The position numbers and the translations under genes were made by a program. A stretch of DNA of 48,501 nt from Proteobacteria bacterium ST_bin11 (GTDB lineage: Bacteria; Pseudomonadota; Gammaproteobacteria; Methylococcales; Methylomonadaceae): positions 17,402 through 65,902 of the forward strand of contig MSXO01000011.1 in assembly GCA_002083615.1 (NCBI GenBank), read 5' to 3'. Below the pieces are notes generated by a model. It saw nothing but the letters and a program-made list of their open reading frames with translations. It made no database searches and had not been told where the DNA came from. Of this stretch, positions 26,603 through 34,628 are shown one piece after another. Position 1 is the stretch's first letter. Each line of letters begins with the position of its first letter.

Positions 26603-26960
26603 ATGTCAGACGATATTGCCTATTTACAGACTGTCTGTCACGTTGACTTCACGTCGACCGCAGAGAAGCTCAAAACCCACAGTCCAACGATGTTCAAGCT
26701 GCTTATTGAATGTTTTCAAAGGAACTTGCTGCCATCTCGTTCTGGGGGGGTTGACTGTAGAGTACACCATCGAAGAAACGGTGAAGCGAAGTTGCGGAGT
26801 ATCCTTCGTTGAAATATCTTTTTCACAATACTTCTCCAACAAAGGCGTGCTCTTGGACATCACCGACATTCCGCTTACGGAACGCAACTTCTGCAAGCTG
26901 TTAGGTCGACCTTATCACTTGGAAACACGGTCGCCCACCAAGAAATCGCGTCAAAACTAA
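26603..26960 (+). CDS. Small orphan protein with a frame break at a G7 run
   Basis: An ATG at 26603 opens a frame (MSDDIAYLQTVCHVD) that runs through seven G residues at 26744-26750 and soon becomes compositionally odd (CRVHHRRNG), ending at 26812. The +1 frame after the G run continues with ordinary protein sequence (LTVEYTIEETVKRSCG) to a stop at 26960. Removing one G gives a single 118-residue protein. There is no recognised family; the C-terminus is basic (KKSRQN). The stop is three bases from the convergent stop of the 1105-residue membrane protein. An extra base in the sequence is the simplest reading, and programmed shifting is the alternative. Confidence 0.5.
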
Positions 26961-26963
26961 TCT

Positions 26964-29900
26964 TTATTTTTTACTTTCGTTGAAATGCTTCATCAGCGGA
27001 TCGTTTTCAATTCGAAATTGAAGTTCTTCATCGAAATAATCATCGTCGTCGTCGTCTTCGCTAGTGATACTTTCACTGGTATCTGAGTCAGAGTAAATGT
27101 TGCCATATTCGAAATGATGTTTTTCGAGAAGATGATCGGCGGTGTTTGTATGCGGAGAGGACGCAGGCAGACCTTCAAGGTTTTCGAGAACGTCAACGCG
27201 TCGTCTTTCGCTTGCTGGAACACTGTAGTAGTTTGGTTTTTCCACTCGACGCGACTGCGCTATCCTCTTTCGCATGCGCACTCTCTGTTGTTTTTCTTTG
27301 TCGTTGAGTTTTCTCTTTCGAAGTTTGGAACTCACTCGTGCTTGACTTGAAACAACACGACCATCATTTTCTTCTTCTTCGCTTTCACTGTAATCAACAA
27401 GTCTTACAGTATTGTTATCATCATTGTCGTCTTCGCCGCTGCTATCTCCTGAATCATAGTCGATTCGACGGGTTTCGTAGGCTAGACGACTTTGATATTC
27501 ATTGTTGCGAATCCTCCGTTGAATGTCGCGAGCCATGCACTTGGCAAACCACGAAGGCTCTCTCCCTGAATTGAAAAGCACCTGAAGATTTGCCCAGGTG
27601 ACACTGCCCACCTCCCAGAGAAGCATCACAACGTGCATGATGAGCCAACCTGCTAGAAGAACAACATACAAATCGTAGAGATGATAGGCAAAGCACACCC
27701 ATTGATACGTTGTAGGATAGCCATACTTTGGTACGATGAAGATCCAGTCGATGAGATCGCGAGTCCACGGCCAAATGTCAATCAATGTTGCAATTGGATA
27801 GTTGGTGTAGGGGTTCGAAGCAAAGAGGAAGAGTACTTCGACGCAAGCGTTCCAGAGACGATCTGCGCAAATAATACAGTTAGTGAAACGCCAAGGCGTG
27901 CAATGAGTCGTCGGACTTTGAATGATTTGCTTCTGGTGAACAGTCAATTTGATCAAGGGGATTTTGATCTTCGTGTCCATGGGAATAAAGGGTAGACAGA
28001 GAGGATTCTTAGGAGTGCTAAAGCAATTCAAGCCTGCGATCGTCGCGAAACCGCTCAGCGCTGCCGACGAATCTCCGTAGCCTTGAACGTTACCTTCGCT
28101 CTGCATGAGCTTTCTTCCCGTGTTTCGAAGACTGCGTTCCTCGTGGAGTTTCGCGTGTTCAACCACCCAATCATGATAGAATGGAGACTCTTCGCGGCTT
28201 GGATCGAGACGCTTGAAGCTCTTGAGAATTGGATGCTCGGTAACATAGGAAACGTTCAAGAGAAAGCCCCAAGGATCGCCGTAGCGAGCAAGGAACTCCT
28301 GACGAACATCCTGAATGCTCTTGTAGCCAAAGGCGTCGAGTAGTGCTCCATAGTGCTTGATGAGGTTCTGAGGAGTCATCACCTCTTTCATGGAGTGGTG
28401 GAGAGAACGAGTCACCGCTCCGTAGGTTACAATGGCAACCTTAATACGCGTGTCGTGGTGATTGCGATAGGCTTCGTACTGATTGTAGATGCGTTTAGCG
28501 TCCTCTAGACGAATGTCGCTCATGCGTCTGCCTTTCACGTCTCTGTAGTTTTCCAGAAGACGACGACCTCCATTACGCTCCAGATGCTTTCGATAGTGAA
28601 CGGCGGCATCTTCGTGAAAGCTCGGCAGCATTGTTCGCGGGTTCTTTGGTGTTCCATAGTTCACCGACGACACCTTTTCATCTGTGTCGGGCATGTACTT
28701 TGTATACTTCTTTCCAATGTTCTGGATGAGTGAATTCAACCCAAAGTGTTTGTTGTCGCTGTGCGCCCGAAGCACGGCGCTCATCGTTGATCGAGCCAGA
28801 CTGTAGTCGTCCAAGGAGATCTCCTTGGCTCCAACGTACATACTATGAGCCATGCTGTGTGCAATGTCGTCAAGATGACTTTCGCCCGTCTCTTGCTTTT
28901 GTCGTTTGGCTCGACCTTCATCCTGATCGGTGTTCATGAACTTGAGGCCGTCCACGCGTCCCATCTTCCAGGGCTTTTCGACGCTTTGAAGCCGGCGAGC
29001 TCCACCAGTTAGATCGAGAACTTCTTCTTCGTCGTTGTTGTCGCCGCTATGGTCAACTTCAGAACTACGAAGCACCTGCGTGTCGATTTCTCCATGATTG
29101 CGCTTTCGTTTCAATTTCGTCGATGTTGTTTCCTGGCCAACGCCCTCCTCTGAGGCCTTCATCAAGTTGAAGAAAAGTAGGTTTGCGTCTTCTTCGCTTG
29201 TATCGTGTTCTTCCGCGGTCTTGGAACGCAGTATACTTTCGAGTATCTTGCGTTCTTCTATAGTCAACCCTTCGTCGGGAAGCGTGTAGATGTGTTCGTC
29301 AAAATCGTTGAGAATTGCATCACGCTCTTCTTCGGACAGTTTGAATCTATCAAGCGAGAGAAGTCGGCGAGCAGTCGACGAAGACCCCTTGCTAGTGTAG
29401 TCTGGACCAGTAAAAGAGTCGTTGCCTTCTGAAGATCCGCCACTGCCAAACAACTCGCCAAGAAAGAAGAGAATGGGCTCGAGAATCGTAAAGAGAAACT
29501 TGAAAATCCAGGCGATCACCGGCGCCCAAATTTTCACAAATTCCATGACTATCTCTAGCAGAGGGCCAATGATATTGGCAATTGCCTTGAGAATCTCGCC
29601 ACCCACCTTGATGACGATCAAGAGAATTTGCGCGGCTATCTCCACTAAAACGTTGAGGATTTCCATGAGAGCGCTGATCACCGGCTCCCAGTCGATAGAG
29701 CCGATAACATCGAAGATGTCTGCGAGAATCGTCAGCACCACGTTGATCACCACATAGAGAATCATGCCGAGGAAAGGCACAACGCAATTCCATACTGTCA
29801 CGAAGATGTCCCAGAAGATGATGAACAACTGTGCTAGGAAGTTGAAGATGATGATCAGCACGTTCAATATCGGTATAACGATGGAAATGACTACGGCCAC

Positions 29901-30281
29901 TACATACGCCCAGTATATTACCACGAGATACCAGACTATCGTGAGTAGAGCCCACCAAATCAACCATGGGTAGAGAATGGAACCAAGCCAGAGAACAAAG
30001 CGAACCAGAGCAAGAGCAAGATCGACAACGAGCTTGGCCACAACGTAGAGCGACAAGAGAATCTTGCGCAGAAAGCCAACTATATCGTAGTCGAAAATCG
30101 AAAAGCTCGTTCCCGTCATAAAAGCCGTTCCTTCGGCTGGAGCAGGCCGGCGTTGACGCATTGGATAGGAAGAACTCTGCGCCTTGACGCGAGTGTCTCT
30201 TGGTGGAGGAGGATCAACGACATCATCGTCTTTTTTCTGCACGCTCCACCGCCTCCTCCTCTGCTGTGGTTGATCGGCCAT
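26964..30281 (-). CDS. Large multi-membrane protein with charged C-terminal domain
   Basis: This 1105-residue protein has a disordered basic N-terminus (~1-55). Residues ~66-284 are an almost unbroken hydrophobic region made of strongly apolar segments and then amphipathic-looking ones (ILKAIANIIGPLLEIVMEF), equivalent to about 8-10 membrane crossings or re-entrant helices. A long hydrophilic part follows, with acidic stretches and many His/Arg/Tyr residues. A Cys-containing segment (THCTPWRFTNCIICADR) precedes a second hydrophobic cluster (~830-905). The C-terminal ~200 residues are highly charged (KLRKRKLNDKEKQQR, then DDDDDD). No family is recognised. It may shape or anchor the virion membrane; that is inferred. 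AATAAA overlaps its TAA stop. Confidence 0.85.
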   Translation of the reverse strand: MADQPQQRRRRWSVQKKDDDVVDPPPPRDTRVKAQSSSYPMRQRRPAPAEGTAFMTGTSFSIFDYDIVGFLRKILLSLYVVAKLVVDLALALVRFVLWLGSILYPWLIWWALLTIVWYLVVIYWAYVVAVVISIVIPILNVLIIIFNFLAQLFIIFWDIFVTVWNCVVPFLGMILYVVINVVLTILADIFDVIGSIDWEPVISALMEILNVLVEIAAQILLIVIKVGGEILKAIANIIGPLLEIVMEFVKIWAPVIAWIFKFLFTILEPILFFLGELFGSGGSSEGNDSFTGPDYTSKGSSSTARRLLSLDRFKLSEEERDAILNDFDEHIYTLPDEGLTIEERKILESILRSKTAEEHDTSEEDANLLFFNLMKASEEGVGQETTSTKLKRKRNHGEIDTQVLRSSEVDHSGDNNDEEEVLDLTGGARRLQSVEKPWKMGRVDGLKFMNTDQDEGRAKRQKQETGESHLDDIAHSMAHSMYVGAKEISLDDYSLARSTMSAVLRAHSDNKHFGLNSLIQNIGKKYTKYMPDTDEKVSSVNYGTPKNPRTMLPSFHEDAAVHYRKHLERNGGRRLLENYRDVKGRRMSDIRLEDAKRIYNQYEAYRNHHDTRIKVAIVTYGAVTRSLHHSMKEVMTPQNLIKHYGALLDAFGYKSIQDVRQEFLARYGDPWGFLLNVSYVTEHPILKSFKRLDPSREESPFYHDWVVEHAKLHEERSLRNTGRKLMQSEGNVQGYGDSSAALSGFATIAGLNCFSTPKNPLCLPFIPMDTKIKIPLIKLTVHQKQIIQSPTTHCTPWRFTNCIICADRLWNACVEVLFLFASNPYTNYPIATLIDIWPWTRDLIDWIFIVPKYGYPTTYQWVCFAYHLYDLYVVLLAGWLIMHVVMLLWEVGSVTWANLQVLFNSGREPSWFAKCMARDIQRRIRNNEYQSRLAYETRRIDYDSGDSSGEDDNDDNNTVRLVDYSESEEEENDGRVVSSQARVSSKLRKRKLNDKEKQQRVRMRKRIAQSRRVEKPNYYSVPASERRRVDVLENLEGLPASSPHTNTADHLLEKHHFEYGNIYSDSDTSESITSEDDDDDDYFDEELQFRIENDPLMKHFNESKK

Positions 30282-30373
30282 CGATGAGACAACGACCAGT
30301 TGTTGTGATTGATCATTGAAACAGCGAGAGCGAGTGTTATTCTTTTTTTTTTACTTGGAGATAAAAGGACTTT

Positions 30374-31624
30374 TTAGCGGTAGAGTGTTTCACTGCTGGT
30401 AGAAGAATACCACCAGTCAACATCAAGGCCATCCCAGGCGCTTGGATCATCACCAACAGCGAATTTGCTGTTGGGCTTCGCATCTTTGTCGTCGAAGAGG
30501 CCCACGACTTGGAGCAACTGCGAAGGCTTCATCTTCTTGAAGATTGCGGCGTGCGCGCTTTGAAGATTGGCAAAGGCGGTCAATGGATTGCCACCTGAAA
30601 ATTCAAGCTGCCGGGAAGTGATGTAGGCCTGCGGGAGAATTTGCTGGATCTTGTGCTTTTTGCAGTCCCCAACGAATCGAAAAAGTTCGATGACGATGGC
30701 TGGAGATGGGACCGACGACCGAGGAAGGCGAAAGAAGAAGCCGAATTCATGCTTCAGGTGATTCGAATCAGGTTCAATTCGAAGCTGTTCAGTGGGAGTA
30801 TACATGCGAAGTTGCTTACTTGCATAGAGCTTTCGCACGAACTTTGAACGTCCGATCATTTCGACGAGCATCTGAAAGCTTCGCCAAATGCCCAAAATGG
30901 ACTGATCAGAGTCGCCGCAGAACATCTGCTTGCTAATTGGCGCCTTGGAGAATCGCTCGAGCGTTGGTGATCGGTCGTTCAACAAGAAGAGACGATCGAT
31001 GGTTTCATCGTCGAGGACTGGCATTGAAGCAAGGGTCTTCTCAGAACGAGCAAGGTAGCTGAACAAACGCTTGAACTCTGCCCGCATCGCGTTGACAACA
31101 AGCATGCGAGGCACCATCTCGGAGTGATTTAGCCGGGCAAGTTCGTCGAAAACTCGGATGGCATCCGCATAGACGATAGTCGACCAAACAGGATGAATCC
31201 TGATGCGCTTGGAAAACGCATAGCACTCGCAGGTAAGAGTGCAACGAATGGTGGGCAGTTGCTCATCAACGGGGCGCTGCATTGCATCGGCAAGTTTTTC
31301 GCCAGGTCGGTGTTGCAGCTTCAAATGGCAAGTACGTGATGGAGGTCCACCGCTGGCCCACATGCCTTCGCCAAGTGTCACTTGAAATGCAATGCACCTG
31401 TTCTCAGTGACTTCGACTTCGCACCGGTTGTGAGGAATCCTAGTCCACACAGGGGTTGGTGCCTTGACATCGTAACACTGTTGAAATGTTACGGAGACCA
31501 TTTTGCCTGCATCGAGAGGCAGAGACAAGACTTCGAATTGAATTCGAGCAGAGTCTTGCGACACATGGAGCACGTCCTTGAATCGCAGGTTGAAGGTAGG
31601 AGAAGAAGCAGTTGTTGCGGCCAT
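30374..31624 (-). CDS. 416-residue orphan protein
   Basis: The N-terminal ~150 residues look beta-rich (alternating hydrophobics: NLRFKDVLHV, KMVSVTFQQC), and the remaining ~250 are more helical. There is no low-complexity tract, signal peptide or membrane segment, and no family is recognised. The beta-rich first half would be compatible with a capsid-like or carbohydrate-binding sandwich, but this is only a compositional impression. The gene faces away from the AlkB-like gene across the 312-base repeat-containing region, so its promoter probably lies there. Confidence 0.75.
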   Translation of the reverse strand: MAATTASSPTFNLRFKDVLHVSQDSARIQFEVLSLPLDAGKMVSVTFQQCYDVKAPTPVWTRIPHNRCEVEVTENRCIAFQVTLGEGMWASGGPPSRTCHLKLQHRPGEKLADAMQRPVDEQLPTIRCTLTCECYAFSKRIRIHPVWSTIVYADAIRVFDELARLNHSEMVPRMLVVNAMRAEFKRLFSYLARSEKTLASMPVLDDETIDRLFLLNDRSPTLERFSKAPISKQMFCGDSDQSILGIWRSFQMLVEMIGRSKFVRKLYASKQLRMYTPTEQLRIEPDSNHLKHEFGFFFRLPRSSVPSPAIVIELFRFVGDCKKHKIQQILPQAYITSRQLEFSGGNPLTAFANLQSAHAAIFKKMKPSQLLQVVGLFDDKDAKPNSKFAVGDDPSAWDGLDVDWWYSSTSSETLYR

Positions 31625-31680
31625 CTTTGCTTGTGTTGTTGATGTTAGAGAAGGAAGAAAAAAGAAAGAAGAAAAGAAAA

Positions 31681-31720
31681 GAAAGAAGTTTTAAAAAAAA
31701 GAAAGAAGTTTTAAAAAAAA
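31681..31720 (+). repeat. Perfect 20-bp tandem duplication
   Basis: A purine-rich 20-base unit (GAAAGAAG, then TTTTAAAAAAAA) occurs twice head to tail without mismatch. It lies just left of the TCGCTC array in the same intergenic region. Confidence 0.8.
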
Positions 31721-31737
31721 GAAAAAAAGAAAAAAGG

Positions 31738-31896
31738 TCGCTCTCAAAAAAAAGATCGCTCCCCGAATTTAGCTCGCTCTCAAAAGTTCGTTCTCTGAAT
31801 TTAGCTCGCTCTCTGGACTTGGCTCGCTCTCAAGATCGCTCTCAATTTACATACGGTTTTTAAACTGTAAACAAATTAGGTGGAAAATTCGCTCGC
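31738..31896 (+). repeat. TCGCTCTC iterons, mostly 18-bp phased
   Basis: Seven TCGCTCTC-like elements begin at 31738, 31756, 31774, 31788 (TCGTTCTC), 31806, 31824 and 31836, with an eighth relative (TCGCTCGC) at 31889. Four of the first six steps are exactly 18 bases. Two copies sit in a longer 17-bp direct repeat (GAATTTAGCTCGCTCTC, at 31765 and 31797). The regular phasing suggests protein binding on one face of the helix roughly every 1.7 turns. Confidence 0.7.
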
Positions 31897-31936
31897 TTTT
31901 TTTTCTTCGGACTTTGAAAAAAAAAACCCTCCGAGA

Positions 31937-33337
31937 ATGACAGCTTCCTCCGTCATCTCTGTGGCGGAAATCAACGCTGCGGTTGCTACTCCTATTCCTT
32001 TGTCGTCACAGGTTAAAACTGGCGGTCCTCTGCAGAGAAAGAAGCCTCGAAGTCAAGCGGCTTCGAGTTCAAGTGACTCGAGCATGCACTTTGACGGTCC
32101 AGTGAGCGTTCAACTTGCATCTGGAAACTCGGCTATTCTCTACGATCAACATTTTCTTTCGACGGACGAACAGCGATCTCAGTTTCTCAGCGCTCTACAG
32201 GGTTTGCAACTTGAACAAATGACCGCGAAGAACAATACTGTCTACATGTCCGCGGGTCTACACACCTCTGAAAGTGCCGCCCCGAAGAAACCCGAGGTCT
32301 TTGCAAAAACTCTAACGCCTTCAAAACTTGCAACGCCCGCATCACAACCAAAGTTCTTCGCGATCGCCGACAGAATTCTCGACACTCTGGGAAAGCAGGT
32401 CAATGGAAAGAACGGTGGCACCGTCTGGAGGAAAAATCCAGACTTCGCAAAGAACTTCAAGCTCGATCAAGTCGTTGTCAACTACTACCCACAAACTGGA
32501 GTCTTTAACTCGTCGATTGGAGCTGGTTCAAGACCCATCCTCGGCGACATGAACGACGACTGGGCTATCGTTGCCGTGGTGTCCGTTGGCATTCCTCGAA
32601 TCTTCAAGTTCAATCGACCCGACGACATGTCTTCGGAGATTTCACTTCCGTCGTTTGTGATGTTTGATCGATCGTTGCTGGCGATGGTTGGCACGTCTAT
32701 TCAACTCAACTATGGCTATGGGTTCAAGGCCATTTCCGACAATGAAGCGGACAACATTAAAACCTGGGCATCGTGCACATTTCGCTTCAAGCTCACGAAC
32801 GAAAGATACAACCCAACAATGGGCTCCGAAGATAGCAATCTATCACAAGCGGCACGTTTGATCAAACGTGCCACGCTCGTTGCAAACTCCAAGGAAGGCA
32901 AGACCGTCTACTGGTCAAAGCATTTTCCTTTTTCTTATCGAGCGTTCGATGAGCAAGGCAAGCTGATCAACCAGAAACTCTACGCGAAGCTCAGCGAAGG
33001 TCGTTCAAGGAAGAATACGGTCATCGACGACGACGACGCTGCAGACGTCATTCAAATTATCGACGATGATGGCAATGACGACGATGAAAACGAAAGTAGC
33101 AATCAAGGACGAGCCGTCGAAGATGAAGAAGCGCCTCCACTCTCTTCGGAAAACGAAGAAATTGAAAGTCGTTCCAAGGCCAAGTCATCTTCTTCTTCAT
33201 CATCGTCATCATCGTCGTCGACCCAACAAATATCAATCCCAAAGACGAGAAAACAAGCTCCCCCACGCCAAGATTCAAGTCAAAGAGAGTTCATTGTCGA
33301 CGAAGTTCAGTATTCCATCGATCTTGGCGATTGCTAA
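31937..33337 (+). CDS. AlkB-like fold protein lacking iron ligands
   Basis: This 466-residue protein starts at the ATG at 31937; the frame further upstream lacks an ATG. Residues ~60-295 follow the order of AlkB-type 2-oxoglutarate dioxygenases: YDQHFLSTDEQ at the start, VVVNYYPQTG (the 'N.Y' element), VVSVGIPRIFKF (the 'SLG..R.F.F' element), ISLPS, LLAMVG, and CTFRFKL at the end (the 'LTFR' element). The HxD that binds iron should sit where the sequence reads SIGAGSRPI, and the distal His where it reads QLNYGYGF. All three ligands therefore appear lost, so DNA demethylation activity is unlikely. The C-terminus is acidic with a serine run and short basic segments. AATAAA overlaps the stop. 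Fold assignment is moderate; ligand loss follows if it is right. Confidence 0.6.
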   Translation: MTASSVISVAEINAAVATPIPLSSQVKTGGPLQRKKPRSQAASSSSDSSMHFDGPVSVQLASGNSAILYDQHFLSTDEQRSQFLSALQGLQLEQMTAKNNTVYMSAGLHTSESAAPKKPEVFAKTLTPSKLATPASQPKFFAIADRILDTLGKQVNGKNGGTVWRKNPDFAKNFKLDQVVVNYYPQTGVFNSSIGAGSRPILGDMNDDWAIVAVVSVGIPRIFKFNRPDDMSSEISLPSFVMFDRSLLAMVGTSIQLNYGYGFKAISDNEADNIKTWASCTFRFKLTNERYNPTMGSEDSNLSQAARLIKRATLVANSKEGKTVYWSKHFPFSYRAFDEQGKLINQKLYAKLSEGRSRKNTVIDDDDAADVIQIIDDDGNDDDENESSNQGRAVEDEEAPPLSSENEEIESRSKAKSSSSSSSSSSSSTQQISIPKTRKQAPPRQDSSQREFIVDEVQYSIDLGDC

Positions 33338-33476
33338 TAAACCTGTAACAGCGACGACTTTTACAACTCCATTCGCTCTTTCGATCATTCTTGTAGATTT
33401 TTGGACATTCCAACGCCCACCTGCAGGGAAACACTGAAGAAGCTTATTGAATCTTCCGTTGAATAACAACAACCGT

Positions 33477-34508
33477 TTATGGTTTCCTTGTGGGCGCAAC
33501 AGCAAAAAAGAAGCCGTGTGTACTAGCCCCCAACGCCAAGCCAAACAAGCTAATGAATATGTGTGCAGGTGAATTGACGGTAAAAGATTCAAAAACAAGC
33601 ATCGACGAAACCGAGAACACGAATGAATCAAAGAGACTAGCAAACGCCCCTATCGCTGATTGCAGTATTGTCAAGGAAACATTGACGAGCAGAGCATCGA
33701 CTTTAACTTTGAACATCGTCGTCGTCGCAGGACTACTTGGTTTGAAAAAGACCGTGTAGACAATGTAGTAGGCCACACCATAGGACAGTAAATCTACTAG
33801 CTGCAGTTTTGCTTGATAGAGATAGAGAATAACCACGCTTAGACTTGCTATTGAACGATGCACAACAAGGTGCATTTTCAAGGCGAAGATCGCAGATCTC
33901 GGAGCTTCTTCAAGCATGCCGATGATCCATTTGTAGACCAGCATGACCATTTGAAGTGCAAGTAGGACAAACGCAAACTTTACATTCTGACTGTTCGACG
34001 CGCCTTGATCCAAGTCGACAACGAGGCGATTCGAACGACGAGCAAACGTTGAAAGGCTATGATTGTCGTATTTTGAATAGATAAAGTTTAAAAACGTCTC
34101 GCTAACAAAGAGCGTCACGAAGAAAAAGACGCTCATGAGCGGAGACCTTGTTAGACCATGCGATGCGTGGTAGAAGATTGAACGATACTTTCTATGAGAG
34201 AAAACCACGCCAACAACAAAAGAAAAAAAGAACGTCGACGGCTTCCCATAGATTGTGTTCGCTTCAGCGATGCTAGGCACCGTCGACGATGTAAAGCACC
34301 AGAAAATTACGTAGAACAAGACCAGACCCCATGTTATTGCAGAAGTACTCCGATGTTCAAATTCATCAGAGGATTTCGCATTTTCTCGTCCGGACGCCCA
34401 TTTGATTGCGTCGACGCGAACATCTTGAAACCTTCCGAACGAATGAGTAGTGAACGCTGAAGCCACGCCAAGGATTGCCGGAAAAAGAAGTTCCTCAAGG
34501 TCGACCAT
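33477..34508 (-). CDS. Polytopic membrane protein (~8-9 segments)
   Basis: This 343-residue protein has about eight or nine hydrophobic segments spread over its full length, from LLFPAILGVASAF near the N-terminus to HIFISLFGLALGAS near the C-terminus. Connecting loops are short, apart from a hydrophilic loop at ~45-57 and one at ~145-170. No transporter, channel or receptor motif was recognised. The leader is shared with the divergent ankyrin gene and contains two inverted repeats. Together with the other polytopic proteins it suggests a membrane-bearing particle or a remodelled host membrane. Confidence 0.8.
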   Translation of the reverse strand: MVDLEELLFPAILGVASAFTTHSFGRFQDVRVDAIKWASGRENAKSSDEFEHRSTSAITWGLVLFYVIFWCFTSSTVPSIAEANTIYGKPSTFFFSFVVGVVFSHRKYRSIFYHASHGLTRSPLMSVFFFVTLFVSETFLNFIYSKYDNHSLSTFARRSNRLVVDLDQGASNSQNVKFAFVLLALQMVMLVYKWIIGMLEEAPRSAIFALKMHLVVHRSIASLSVVILYLYQAKLQLVDLLSYGVAYYIVYTVFFKPSSPATTTMFKVKVDALLVNVSLTILQSAIGAFASLFDSFVFSVSSMLVFESFTVNSPAHIFISLFGLALGASTHGFFFAVAPTRKP

Positions 34509-34534
34509 TCAACTTTCCAACTCGGGACTTCAAT

Positions 34535-34563
34535 AGAGAGAAAAAAGAATTTTTTTTCTCTCT
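34535..34563. repeat. 12-bp-arm inverted repeat in a divergent promoter region
   Basis: AGAGAGAAAAAA at 34535-34546 is the reverse complement of TTTTTTCTCTCT at 34552-34563, with a five-base loop. A second smaller inverted repeat (GGGAA...TTCCC) lies at 34577-34590. Both are between the divergent membrane-protein and ankyrin genes. Confidence 0.65.
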
Positions 34564-34628
34564 TCTTCGAGAAAAAGGGAATTTTTTCCCAAAGTTTCGA
34601 AAAAAAAACCTCTTCCTCGACAATCACA

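Larger units (their letters stand above)
31625..31936. other. Non-coding divergent region with repeats: candidate origin or promoter array
   Basis: This 312-base gap separates two divergent genes and is the largest clearly non-coding stretch. From the left it holds a purine-rich (AAG)-like tract, a perfect 20-bp tandem duplication (31681-31700 and 31701-31720), an array of TCGCTCTC-type elements (31738-31896), and an AT-rich part with the near-palindrome GGTTTTTAAACTG near 31856. The right end is T- then A-rich and leads into the ATG at 31937. Iterated short repeats beside an AT-rich palindrome are typical of viral replication origins and of enhancer arrays. Nothing here decides between them. 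Confidence 0.5.

Noticed and set aside
31625..31863. A lysine/serine-rich plus-strand frame through the repeat region
   Set aside because: Its translation simply follows the AAG and CGCTCT repeats, and it lacks a convincing start. The region is better read as non-coding.
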